Shown here one piece after another: positions 1-11,314 of a DNA stretch of 64,000 nt. Each line of letters starts with the position of its first letter. The stretch's first letter is position 1. The stretch is taken from positions 15,990,501 to 16,054,500 of the forward strand of contig CP141146.1 of NCBI GenBank assembly GCA_035235625.1, read 5' to 3'. The notes below the pieces were generated by a model, which saw only the letters and a list, made by a program, of their open reading frames with translations, ran no database searches and was not told the DNA's origin. The DNA is from Saururus chinensis (lineage: Eukaryota > Streptophyta > Magnoliopsida > Piperales > Saururaceae). The position numbers and the translations under genes are program-made.

Positions 1-1924
1 GACAATGACTAGATCCTCATTTCCCTCTTCTCGGACCCTGTCCCCTTTCGAGACCAGCAAGGGATGGACTTGCTGATGAGGGTATGTTAGACTTGTTTTT
101 GAATTAAAACATAAGGTAGCCCAACTATCTCTTGACACATATTTTGAGCTTTTAAAACTATATGGGTAATGGACCTGAGTCAAAATTGTAACATCCCCGA
201 TTTTCTATAATATTTCTGCAATATTTTGTAATTTTCTGCTCGTATTTTTGATGAAGAAATTTGACGCTTTGGCGTATCCGTATTTGTAATATTCGTGACC
301 GTAAGAATCGGGAGTGGTGTTTAGTCGTAGGTCATAGGCCTCGACTCATTACGGAAATTTTTGCCACCTTTGTCGGCCACCTACATCGGGCTTAGTGCCT
401 CAACTGGTGTTTATGGAACAACTCCACCACTAGATAATATGGCTGCTAAAGCCCTCCTCTATCTCTCTTATGTCCGTGAGTAAGCAACCAAGCCCTCTGC
501 TATGTTGTGAGGCTTCGACAATGCGGAATTGTTTCCGCTGGATGTATTCTGCAGTCTATTTTTAACGTTTTGTGGCCAACAAAGTGTTTTTAGTTGTTGG
601 CTGACCTCCAATTAGTTGGCTCCTATTTTGTGATCGCTCTTGCCATCCCTAGTGACATGACCTTGTGTCCGGATGCCCTAGTGCGCCCAGTCTTATGCTT
701 TGAGTGAAATTAGTCTAACCTTATTGAGATTAATTCCAGCATCTTTGAAAATCCTCGGGACAACAACTCTCTCAGTGCAATGCTTTCTGCTGTCGATTCC
801 GCCATTGACACCACCACCGTCGTGTGCTCGCCATCAAACTCACGTGGATTACAAGGTAGGGGACCTTGACCTCGTAATTTCATGATAGCAAGCTTTGATT
901 GTGTAGTAGCATGCTAGGAATTTGTAACTTAATAATTTGGATGACATATGCTGATTAAATGAGCATATTTTATATGTGAATTCTATGTATTCTAGCAAAG
1001 ACTAAGGGTATGATAGTAAGGAGTTGATTTATTTGTATGTGATTAGAGTATGTGATCAATCTGTGTGGATGATGGGTAAGGGCATGTGCATTGGATGGGA
1101 TGTTTGTCGAATGAATGATTCATGACTTTGATGGGGAAATTTCTGGCTACAAAAGACAAAAGATTGGCGAAGGATGGATTTGATGTGGTTAGGGGATTGG
1201 TTTGGACTAAATAGGTTGGTACATTGGAGTGACGAGCAGGAAGCATAGGGGATGTAAGGATTTAAAGACTTAAGATTCAAAGTACCTTTGGGGGATTGTG
1301 AGGTAGTAAAAGATAACAACATAATTGTACCCACATAATTTACGTAATATGAATTGTAATGAAAGAGTAATGAGTAAGGAATTAGTAAGGGTTTGATAAT
1401 GGGACTTAAGTCTAAAGGATTTCATTTGAGGGGTTCGAGTAAGATGTTTTGGTTTAAGGCAGATGGTGCAAGATGTAATGCGATAAGTATATAATGGTAA
1501 GCGTATGCTGACATGGAATTCGAGTTTGATAAGTAAGGTTATGCAGGGATTTGTAAGACTGTAAGGGTAAGAGTGAATTCTAAGTACAATTGGATGAGTT
1601 AAGTTGAAGTATGTTACCCTTGTGGACCAAGGCTTTAGATCCGATGTGGTTCTAGATTAGTCAACTAAAGAATGTAAGACAGAAGTAACTCCAAACATAA
1701 TTGTACATGCATAAGTTACCTAATATGAACTTGAATGGTAAGTAACCCTAATTTGATAACGTTGTGAGTTTGAGACTGAGGGATTCGACAAATTTAGTTT
1801 CATTTTTGAGCCAGTCAATCAGTAATCGATTGAGCTTCTTTCCTAGTCTAGCCATGGTGTTATCTTGTGGGATTTGGTCTTGGTGTTGTATTTCAGCCTA
1901 GACATTTGATGCTCTATTGAGAGC

Positions 1925-2070
1925 GCTGTAAGTTTTCGCTCTTCATGGGCACTGTATGTATTTCTGCCTATAAATGGCACTATATGTTCTGCCCAAGAGT
2001 GGCATTGTAAGATTCCTGTCCAAGAGTGGCACCGTATGTTTTCCGCCTTTAGTTGGCACTGTATGACCCC
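1925..2070 (+). repeat. Imperfect tandem repeat inside the solo LTR
   Basis: About four to five degenerate units of roughly 35 bp, each centred on a phrase like AAGAGTGGCACTGTATG. Arrays of this kind are common inside long Gypsy LTRs. Confidence 0.6.
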
Positions 2071-2289
2071 AGAGAGTGGGCATTTGCGCGCTCAGGTAAG
2101 TAGTATCATGGACCTGCTATTACCTATTTGATCAGGTGCCATATAAGCACAAGTGTGCCTTGCATTCGGAAAAGTCCATGGCTTCTAGTTTCTCCCTGAA
2201 GGTTAAGGTGATGCCCAAGTGGCATTCCCTTCCTTTCTGACGCTGGAGCTTATTAATTGTAATGAGCTTCAGTTGTTGGTAGTATGTGT

Positions 2290-2600
2290 ACGATAGTAAG
2301 AGTAAGTTATATGTATTCGATTTTAAGTGTAAGTGTAAGATCCAGAGTAAGTATAAGTGTAAGCTTTTAAGGAAGACGTAAGAGTACGTTTATGCGTAAG
2401 AGTAAGATTGTACGAGTAAGGTCGTACAAGTAAGTTCGTACGAATAAGGTCGTATGAGTATGTGTATGTTATAAGTGTAAGTATATTATTGTACAAGTAA
2501 GTTAGTAAGACTCTGATTCAGAGTGTAAGTGTAAGTGTAAGAGTATGCTACAAGAGTAAGTGTAAGTTCATCCAGTACGATTGCATGTATGTAAGATACA
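2290..2600 (+). repeat. GTAAG-rich array inside the solo LTR
   Basis: The plus strand carries about twenty copies of GTAAG, many as GTAAGT, in 300 bp with irregular spacing. GTAAGT is also the plant 5' splice-site consensus. Weaker GTAAG enrichment continues upstream (about 1,360-1,720). A functional meaning is not shown; it may be a degenerate minisatellite. Confidence 0.6.
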
Positions 2601-3977
2601 TTATTGATGCTGCATACACTTCTTGCTTCATGTGTGATTGCTTGAATGCATCTATATATGAACTTGCAAAGTTTATTAATTTATTTCCCCTACTAGGTAT
2701 TTTCCTACTGAGTATGAAAATACTAACCCTATTTTTTTAGCCCCTTCGTTCGGAGGGTTTTGCAGGTCGTTCGATAGCTTTTTGGTCTAGACTATTCTCT
2801 GTGGTCGACTATTTTTTTCTCAACCTGGAGTGCAATGAAATCTTAGTGAGGCTTTGTGGATTTTAGTGCCACGATCTCATGTATAATTTAAAGTGAGAGT
2901 TAAATGTATTATTTTCTCGACTTCTGCATATATGTATGAATTAGAACACATACTGTTGAAGAACTTGTACTCAAAAAGGCTTGGGAGGTGGCAAGTTTTT
3001 ACTTTTATGTTTTCGTTTCTGGTCACGCCTGAGAATGTTAGTTTTGTCGTATGATTAATTAATTTATGAAAATTGTTTTCGCACGTGAATTTTGTTGGTT
3101 CTATTGATTTACATCTGTATTTTAAAACAATTTTTTAGTAGAATTTTAAAGTAAATGTAAGGAAAAACCTCGAGCATGACAAAAATACCCATTAAGTTGT
3201 GATTTTAGTGCTAAATCTAGACTATTGTCTAACCTCTTAATGGAGGGTAAGGATTGTAGAGTTTTTAAAAGCAGTGATCTGGTTTAGTTATAATTACACC
3301 ATTAGTCATCCTAATATGATACCTTAAGGGAGAATTATTCTCAGTCAAGTTCTAAACTAGAAACACATTGTGAGGATTTGCAGAAGATTAGCAGAGGAAA
3401 AACTTCATCAAAGGGGATAAAGCTTTGTTCAAGCTCTAATGGCTACAAGTAAGCCTAGTCCCATTGTATTTTATTTTATTAGGGTCAAGTTCTGGGCCCG
3501 TACTAGGCAACCAAAGTAGTTAGCGCCTCATCCTCCTCAGAGCTCCATGGCCCCTGCACCCTCTCCACCCTCCTGGGTGTTGACAACAATGACTAAGACT
3601 ATCTCCATCTTCGCTTGTTCCAATCAAGTGGAGGAAGGTGACAACTAGATGATGACTAGAACGATGGGAAAAGCATAGTGAGGTGAATAAAGAAGAAGGA
3701 GACTATGTAGATGGCATAGTAGAAAGGCGGGGATGTGGGAGGCATGGTGGGTGTGTGGAAGGGAATGACTAACGAGTGTGAGAGAGCCCCTTGAGCCCTA
3801 CAAAAGAGAGAAGCACCTTTATAGGTGTTATGTTTTTCATGGAAATTTTTAACAGTAAGTTTCAATAGATTTCTTTGACTAGAAGTAGTAGAAGCAGCTG
3901 CCAAATGCTTACTACCGGTTTTCACTGCGACAACTACAAAATTGTAGAAATTTTTTACAAAAAAGCATCAACCAAAT

Positions 3978-4172
3978 GGAAGTTTATTTCATGCTCCACT
4001 TTGAGAATGAGTCTGAGTGTAAAGAAAGTATATGAAGTGTTCATTTTCACAATTGACGGAGTACTTGCAAGAACGTGTTTTAACCTGTGCACTATCAATC
4101 TAAAAAATGAGCATTTCACATGTATTCTTTAACTTTGGCTCATGGTGAGCATGGAGCATGAAAAACGCTTCC
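3978..4172. mobile_element. MITE, candidate Mutator-like family M1, copy 1
   Basis: 195-bp element with inverted ends: GGAAGTTTATTTCATGCTCC on the left and, reversed, GGAAGCGTTTTTCATGCTCC on the right. The flanks CAACCAAAT and TAACCAAAC resemble a decayed 9-bp target duplication, which fits the Mutator superfamily. It is shared with copy B (25,409-25,603), so it predates the segmental duplication. No coding capacity. Confidence 0.75.
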
Positions 4173-4437
4173 TAACCAAACACCTCATATACTTCCTCAT
4201 ATGAGAGTTGGGAAATAAAGCAGCTTTGTATTGTACTTATAGTATAATGTTAAAGCCTCTTGTTTTAGTCATTAAAGTGCATCAAAACAACACCAAAATT
4301 AAAATAGCAGCCAAATTCACCTAGCACAAGCTCAAGTATGCTTTGCCTCTTGTAGTTATAAACATGATAACAAAAATGAGTTTCTTGTTAATAAAATTTT
4401 GCTAAATTTTATTTAAGTCCATTTTATAAGGCAAAAG

Positions 4438-4608
4438 TTGAGGTAAACCAAGGCTCACGTGCTCCTCCATGAGCCCAAGTTTTGTGAACCGTCAAATTTA
4501 GATTTGACGACCTACTTTACTTAGGGCTAAAATACCCCCTAAGTAACGTGCGCCGTTATATCTAATTCTGATGGCCCGTTGTTATGCGTGAGACTAGACT
4601 CACCTCAA
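4438..4608. mobile_element. Small inverted-repeat element (MITE-like), copy A
   Basis: The left end TTGAGGTAAACCAAGGCTCA matches the reversed right end TTGAGGTGAGTCTAGTCTCA at most positions. The same element is present in copy B at 25,931-26,107. No target duplication is convincing, so the superfamily is not assigned. Confidence 0.45.
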
Positions 4609-4824
4609 TGCCCTTCATTTTATACCGGCAATTACCTACAACTTACATGAGTAAGAGAATTGCTCTTAAATTCAAATATCAATTTAATGTAAGAACTGAC
4701 TAAATCCATAAGTTAGTAGTTATAATGAGCTTTTGAGGAGGCTACGGGTGATATCATTTTTTTTATTATTTCCATTCAACTCATTAATAAGATAAGAAAT
4801 AGAAATTAAGCGTTAACCATTATA

Positions 4825-5338
4825 CTCCCTCTATCCTGAAAAGAGTGTGTTGTAGACTAATTTCTATATATGGAAAATCAATGAGAAAAGGGAGAAGAGA
4901 AGGCTTAGTGCTAAAAAGGTTAAATTAAAATAACTAATTAAATTCTTCTTATTTTTTGAATAATAAAATAGGGCAAAGTCCCTACATATTTATAGGCAAT
5001 TCGGAAGTCTAATCCTAATAGACTTTAAAATCATAACGGGCCTTTAATATTAGCCTAAGCCTAATAAGAATAAAATTTTAATCATATTAAAATATTATAA
5101 TTAATAATTAACTCTTAATTTGAATCGATTGAAGGCAGGACCCCGACCCTAGGGCGAGTCATAACAAAGTGTCTTAAAATAAATATTAAAGAAAAGTAAG
5201 GCTCACAAATAAAACATGGAAAAAGTACTAATTTTACTTCTCAAATCGTGTTTACTTAGAACAACTCATTGTATGAAGTGGGCAGATCAGAACTTTTTAT
5301 AGGGTGCAAGTTTTTCCAAATCCGGGATAGAGCGAGAA
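4825..5338. mobile_element. Stowaway-like element of about 0.5 kb, copy A
   Basis: The left end is TA followed by CTCCCTCTATCC; the right end is GGGATAGAGCGAG followed within three bases by TA. These are Stowaway (Tc1/mariner) type ends, although 514 bp is long for a MITE. The copy B counterpart (26,324-26,866) has the TA directly at the right end. It ends about 90 bp from the DUF247 stop codon, so it may supply part of that gene's 3' UTR. Confidence 0.55.
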
Positions 5339-5430
5339 TAAATAGGCATTATAACTGATTTCGATCCTCCCTTGAACGAAGACATTTTTCTGCATAAAAA
5401 TCAACACATTTAGCAAATATAAATAATGGC

Positions 5431-7439
5431 TTAGCTGCTTTTAGGTGGCGGCGGTGATGGTGGTGGGTTTGGAAAACAATAATCTAAGATGGAAATGGAA
5501 GACTGAATCACTGTGAGGCTCAGCAGAAAAAGTGCTGCCAACACAGAGAGGCCAGCCCAAGGATTGCCGAAGTACTCATGCATCAGCTTTGCCCTCCAAA
5601 CATGCAGCCTCTTCTCGCAATACGCATTTATCTGCTCGCACACCTCTGTAAGGTAGTTGTCACGGTTCCTAACGCTTGTTCCGTTGCTTGGCCAGTTGAA
5701 GAGCTCAACAGCCATCTCATCACTGCCCAAAGTGTGCTCAATGATCTTGTGGCTGCGGAGAATCTCCACATCCTCCCGTTTGTCAATGGCAAAGCACATG
5801 AATATTGAGTAGAGAGTGAAGTGATTACCAAGCTCTGGGTAGAATTGTTCCAGGGCACACAGGTTTCGGATGAACGAGTCGGTGGAGTCTTCAATATAGA
5901 AATGGGGAATTTCCAGCACCCCATCTCTGAAGACAATGTCCAGAAGGCCAATCCCCCTTCCTCTTTTGAATTTGATTCCAGCCTCCTTAAGCCTTTCCAC
6001 ACTGGGGAAGGGTCTGAGGTGTTGGGCCTTTGGAGTTCTGCTGGTGGTGGGCAAATTGTCCTCAGTGCTCTTGATTTGCAGAAAAGGGTTCATGATTTTG
6101 GTCAGGAGGCTGGCCTTGTGAGGCAATTGGACGGGGGTGCGCAAGTTTAGATAGAATAGGTGCAGTAAGCGGTACACTTCACCATTAGGCTCTGAAACCA
6201 AATTGTCTTCTAGAATTTCTTTGTTCATTCTCACACATTTTCTGAAGAAATTCATAGCCAGGTTTTGGAGAGAAGGAGAGTTGGACTTGTCAACATATAG
6301 ATCAAAAACCCTTTGGATGAGGAAGAAGGGGAGCTGGTTCTCAAGGAGGAGCAAGTCATAGGCGACACGGTCCACAAGCCAGCTGATTGTGTACACTGGA
6401 TCATCTATTTCGAATGTACCAAAGAACTGTTTGAGGAAGAGCTCAATCAAGAAGCAGCCATCAAGAACCATTATTTCAACGAGTTGGTCAGGCCGCATAC
6501 CGATATTCTCCGAGTAGCGAGCTCTTGCTGGTCCTTCCAAATCTCGGATGACATGGATGCACTTTTGCAGGCTGCGGTTCTTGTTTCGTTGCAAGAAGTC
6601 ACGCAAGTAGCGCCATTTGGTCTCCTGCATGTCCTCTAACTTGTCCTCTTTGTGTTGTTGGTGGTAGTGATGGTGATAGGGTCCAATGGATACAACCCGT
6701 GGCTGGTAGGCATCCGGGCCGGTCCTCAGCAGAATGTGTGGGACACGGTAGATGGTGCCTGGCGGCTTACGGTGGACTTTTTGCAGCCTGCTCTCCATCT
6801 GCTTCACCAGTTCAATCTTGGGTCCTTCAACTCTGATCTCTCTAGTCGCATCTTGCTTCATGAACTTGGATTGATCATCATCCCCCGCCCTTCGGCTGGC
6901 TTCTCCCTGGCACTGAATTTCTACACAATGGCTGATGCAAGGTCCAGCAAATGGGCCAGCCAAAGTTTCACCTGTAACAAAATTAGGAAGGTAGTTTCTA
7001 GCTCGTTCATGGGACATCACACCTGATAATGTTTAGAAAATTATTTGTTTCAGTAAAGAAAGATGAACTTATTTTTTTATGACCTAGTAAGCGTGCAAGC
7101 TTTATAAGCTCTCTATATGCATTCATATTGCCAAAAAAAACAAAGGACGCTTTATTTGTCGATTCAAGTTTGTGTTTCTGCTGTAGTAGAACATTACGCT
7201 TATCATGCTCGAGAATGTCTGCTATCTTCCACAAAGTAAATACCATGCTCACCTCTTTTAGCATGCTTTTTAATATTCATAGGTAACTAAGAATTTATAT
7301 CAAACTTCGTTTCAAGAGCATAAATAAATTGTTTCAAGCAAAGAACAAAGAACATGAATGAATTGGTGGAGCAACCTGCCTCTGCCGCTCTTTCCACATT
7401 TGCTCCAGGTTGCCCTGCTGTTGCCGATCCACCATCCAT
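5431..7439 (-). CDS. DUF247 (UPF0481) family protein, copy A, two exons, 534 residues
   Basis: Plant DUF247 protein; its biochemical function is unknown, and some members are linked to grass self-incompatibility. I model exon 1 at 7376-7439 (64 bp, starts MDGGSATAGQ), a 404-bp GT-AG intron (6972-7375) and exon 2 at 5431-6971. The acceptor is TTTTGTTACAG; joining keeps frame and gives AEAGETLAGP at the junction. Reading straight through upstream of exon 2 lacks a conserved frame: copy B has a 4-bp indel there, as expected for intron. Family marks are VPHILLR near residue 98, VSIGPYHH near 115, LDGCFLIELF, LLLENQLPFF, and a hydrophobic segment at 494-517 that probably anchors the C-terminus in a membrane. 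A proline-rich tail (PPPSPPPP) follows, absent from copy B. No internal stop or frameshift. Histidine-rich stretch near residues 120-127. Confidence 0.9.
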
Positions 7440-8292
7440 AAAGAACAATATAATAAGTTTGCAAGAGCTTACAGCTCTAGGCTATCTCACTCTCAGTGAC
7501 TCAACATCCAATATATTGAGTATACAGGGCCAATAAGAGAATATGTCCAAAACCGAACTTTAAAAAGCAGATACTTGTGTCAAATCATCAAGCCTCAAAC
7601 GTAGCTACATTCTGCCAAGATTTTAAAATTCCTTGCTTGGGAACACTGTTAGCTTTTGAGGCTTTCCTGTTATGAAAAAGTTCTAAAGAATATATTCATT
7701 GTGATTCTTTCCTTAGATTAGAGGATTGCTATTTTTTGCTATTTTTGCATTTGTAATTAAGGTGAGCCTACTCAACCATCTTACTCCTCATGTTACTCCT
7801 ACCCTCCTAACCATCAGACTTGGGTGCAGGGCAGGATAACCAAGTAAAAAAACAAGAGACTTTTGAGAGAATCTCCGGCTTCTCTCTAGAGTTGGTTTGG
7901 ATGTTTAGTGAGATTGAAGAGAATGCAAGTTGTCTATAGGAAAGGGGACGATTGTCGACTCATGCTCGACTTATTGTTTAAATGTTAGGTTTTTGCCAAA
8001 TTGAAGTCTTTTTCTATTAAAACTCTTTCTATATTAAGATAGCCGACATAGAACTCTATAAATAAGGTGCTATTCTATCAATTCTAAGAGTGAGACTGCG
8101 CGTAGAGAAGAAGTACTAAACCTTATAATTTAATATTTTGCTTCTATTCATCATCTCAGTCTCAAGTTGCCTGGTAAGCTTCTCTACTCATTTAGATTGT
8201 TTTAAAGTTGTTTTTTTAAACACCTTTGTTTTAATTTCAATTTAGTAGTATTTGCATTTGAATTTTAGTGCATGTAGGCGGGTAATCAAGTA
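7440..8292. other. 5' flank of DUF247 copy A, no coding sequence
   Basis: Likely promoter side of the minus-strand DUF247 gene. Read on the minus strand, it has an ATTGG (CCAAT-type) element and AT-rich TATA-like sequence within 120 bp of the start codon. On the plus strand, CTATAAATA near 8,056 and a donor-like CTGGTAAGC near 8,170 look like an LTR or a 5' exon, but no open frame follows. The same layout recurs in copy B. Confidence 0.45.
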
Positions 8293-8491
8293 CTCCCTCC
8301 GTCCTATATTAATTGCTAAATTTACAAAAATAATAATTTTTATTGAATGGTGAAACCCACATAAGAGAAGAAAAAAAAAGCTTATGATACTCTTTTTCAA
8401 GTACCCAACCACTTATATTTAATAAAATGGAGTTATTAATATGGAACACACTTTTTTTGCAAATGGAGCTATTAATTTAAGACGGAGGCAG
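8293..8491. mobile_element. Stowaway MITE, copy A
   Basis: 199 bp, flanked by TA on both sides, with ends CTCCCTCCGTCC and GACGGAGGCAG, which are the classic Stowaway termini. It is AT-rich and non-coding. Copy B carries the same insertion (30,295-30,459) with an internal deletion, so it predates the duplication. Confidence 0.85.
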
Positions 8492-8493
8492 TA

Positions 8494-10943
8494 TGTGGTT
8501 AAGCAGGTATGTGAGCTACAAACGAGCAAGACGTGTGCCAAATGAGTCCATTGGTCGACCCGACAGGCAGCCTTGGTTGCCAAGCTGAGAAGATAGTACA
8601 TGCCTTTATTTGATTTGTAATCCCACTATTTGATTTATTTAGTTGATAATTGGCCAAGGATGGGAAGGAAATCTAGATAAGTTGGAAAGCTAACCAACTT
8701 AAGGAGGCGCCAACCCCTCCTTCTCTCCTCCCCATGTCTCATTCTCTCACCCTCTGTCCCCTCTCTCTCCCATTTCATTCCCCTCTCCCCTCTTCTCTTC
8801 TCTTGCTTCTTCTTTCCCATCTCTTCTCCTTTCTCCTGTTTTGAAGATTCCACCAGTGAAAAACCCAAGGAAGCCTTAGACCCTTGATTCACCATCCTTG
8901 GAACATAAACTTAGAACTCTTTTTAACTTGAATGTCAATGTAGAGGACTGATTTATGCGTTAATTAGGATTCGTCTCAAGGTGAGGGAAAGTAATTTTTA
9001 TTCAATTTCATATGATTTTGGTTTTGATTTTTATTTGGCGCCTAAGCAGATTTTGATGCAAACTAGGGTTTTGGAAGAGAAAGTTTTTTGCATCAAGTTT
9101 GGGAATTTAGATATCTTTGAAGCAATTAGTGATCCACACCGCTTGTTATTTATACTTACATTGGTTTTGATATTGTGTTTTAATGACATTCAATTCTAGG
9201 AATTTGAATGTTTGTCAAAAGATTTGATTTTTATGCATGCTTCATGTTGATCCATGATTGCTTACCTATAGGTAAAATTTTCCTATAATAATCTTGCTGA
9301 TTCAAGGTTAAATATTTCATGTTGGATTGTGTTAGATCATGTTCTACTCTCTCTTCTTTGCTGAAAAGTTCTTTCTAGAATTGGTTAGGAATTTTCTTTT
9401 CTTCAACTTAATTTTTGTTTTCTCTGTGCACCAATTTTCATTGGATGGGTTCATACGCTTCTGGATAGAATTTTGATTTGAAAATTCTATGAACCTTACT
9501 AGACTTCCTAAATACATTATTATAAAAAAATTATGTGTTTTATACATGTATTTCTCCTTGAAAATACTTTAGTTTTCCAAAAACCAAGTTTCTTTTCATT
9601 GGTACTATATCGGGTTCTCAACATTGTTTCAGGCATTTACTATTGTTTGTTTTACCCAAGAAAATTACTGAAGATTTTTTGTTGTGTCTACTATTAGCTT
9701 GTACTTTTAAGGAATTTTACTAATCCGTTTCTATTATAAAATTTTCCATAAGCCGCATTAGTTAGAATTTACAATTCTTTAAATTTTTACTTGAACTTAC
9801 TTTCTGTATTAAACACGTGTTTTATTGCTTCCAAAATTTGTGAGTTTGATTTTATGAGTTGTCTATTCAATGTAAAAAGTCCATATCATTTTGAGTTGTT
9901 CTTTGTTGAGTTGTAATTATTGAATTCCAACTGCACATGAAATCTTACATTGTGTAGTAATTTAAAAAATTCCTAAATATTTACTTTTTCTAGTCAGCTT
10001 GATCTACCAATTTAATTCCTTGTCATGGACTCTTTCATCTTGATGCTGTCAAAATTACGTTAGCATCTGAGTCTCTAGATATTATTTTTATTTTTTTGAA
10101 TCAGCAGTAGGGTCAAATTTTGCATTACGCAATGTGGTGCTGATCAGGTTATTTGACTTGCACAATTGATTTGGTTTCAATGAATGTTTTTTCATGGTCT
10201 AAATATGTATTGTCATGGGTTTCTAAGTGGGATTCGTGTGTGTGTGAGTAATCTTATTGGGCATATGATCACAAGTGGTTGTTAATTTCTTTTGCATTGA
10301 TTTTCCACCATATGGATTTGTACATGTAGGTGCTTTGGAGTTTACACATGCTTAGCATTGGGAGCTATGAGGACATTGGTGAATAAAGACTTGTTAGTGA
10401 GGGACAAGGGTAGATGCATTAGTAGGAAATTTGAACTAATGTTATTTTCATATTACTGGAATAATTCTGTCTAAATGGTAGACTTTTGGTACTTGTAGTG
10501 ACTATAATACTAGATTTAGTTATACCTAAATTGTTATTTTTAATTGACTAATGTCCTTATGTGGGCTACACTTCGCTTGTCGCGGTCTTGGCTAGGGGTC
10601 CATTGGCCAGGGTCGTAACACTTTTGATCTAATTTTGATTATTGTAAAGCTTGCTTTTCTACGTAAATAAGAGCATAAGTGATACATTGTGCCGTTATCA
10701 CATAACTAACTTTGTCGTAAGCATAACTTTATCATACTCTTCTTCTTACTCTGAAAAATCACATTAGAAACAATATTGATCTAACACGTTCTTTTTTTTT
10801 CAAACAAATGAAATATATCACAACGCATGACATATTCATAATCAATCATTATTTGTCTCAAGTCTCAAGCAAATACATCACTAAACAATTTCTTTCTTTG
10901 CATATATCTTTGTCTTTTTCTCATAGTTTATACTACCACTCAG
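8494..10943. other. Noncoding, probably old LTR-derived sequence, copy A
   Basis: No gene seen. A CT-rich stretch (8,700-8,840) is followed by AT-rich sequence. It closes near 10,560-10,620 with a GC-richer phrase ending GGGTCGTAACA, like the end of a Gypsy LTR. I could not fix the left end or a target duplication. It is shared with copy B, where the solo LTR at 32,783 splits it. Confidence 0.35.
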
Positions 10944-11291
10944 TGGCTATTAGGATACATAATTGAGAAGATTTTGTGTTGATTCCGTCTATTTTTGTAT
11001 TTAATGGTAAGATTCAACGGAATGAAAATTTCTTCTCAAATGACGATTCAAACTTATTTATGGCCAAATTGTCAAATCTCATCACAAGGAGATTCAATTG
11101 ATTTTGTCAATTCCACAAAATGGCTCATTATTGACTTTTTCACCTCATTAGGAATTTGACACATACTCATTCCATTTCATCATTGGAATCAAACAATTTA
11201 ATTACCAAACCTAATTCTGATTCTAATCAATTCTGCTATAATTTATTTAGTTGGAATATATTCCAATTCCATTCCATTTAATAGCCAAACA
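10944..11291. mobile_element. Possible inverted-repeat element, copy A
   Basis: The left phrase TGGCTATTAGGATA and the right phrase TTTAATAGCCAAACA are partly inverted (TTGGCTATTA core). The interior is AT-rich and noncoding. Copy B has the same structure at about 36,420-36,755. The match is short, so this is tentative. Confidence 0.3.
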
Positions 11292-11314
11292 ATCTCATAT
11301 TCTTAGGTGGATGT

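Larger units (their letters stand above)
187..3181 (+). mobile_element. Solo LTR, Gypsy-type, specific to duplication copy A (fossil)
   Basis: A 2,995-bp insertion that begins TGTAACATCCCCGA and ends CATGACA, flanked on both sides by the 5-bp target duplication AAAAT. Copy B has the uninterrupted sequence at the matching place (about 24,600), so both limits are exact. TG...CA ends, a 5-bp duplication and no recognisable coding sequence indicate a solo LTR. The long, non-coding LTR suggests a Ty3/Gypsy lineage such as Tekay/Del, by inference. It is younger than the segmental duplication. Confidence 0.88.
3182..5430. other. 3' flank of DUF247 copy A: noncoding, several small transposons
   Basis: No gene seen. 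The stretch continues copy A after the solo LTR and holds three small inverted-repeat elements listed separately (3978-4172, 4438-4608, 4825-5338). Around 3,350-3,460 there is an exon-like phrase ending at a GTAAG donor; in copy B this donor has the better form CAG-GTAAGC at about 24,868-24,875. I could not find an open frame for it. Confidence 0.6.

Noticed and set aside
6313-6639. Plus-strand open frames across both DUF247 genes (for example 6313-6639, 6652-7026, 27,829-28,155)
   Set aside because: They are antisense shadows of the conserved DUF247 exon; they have no family match and the minus-strand protein is clear.
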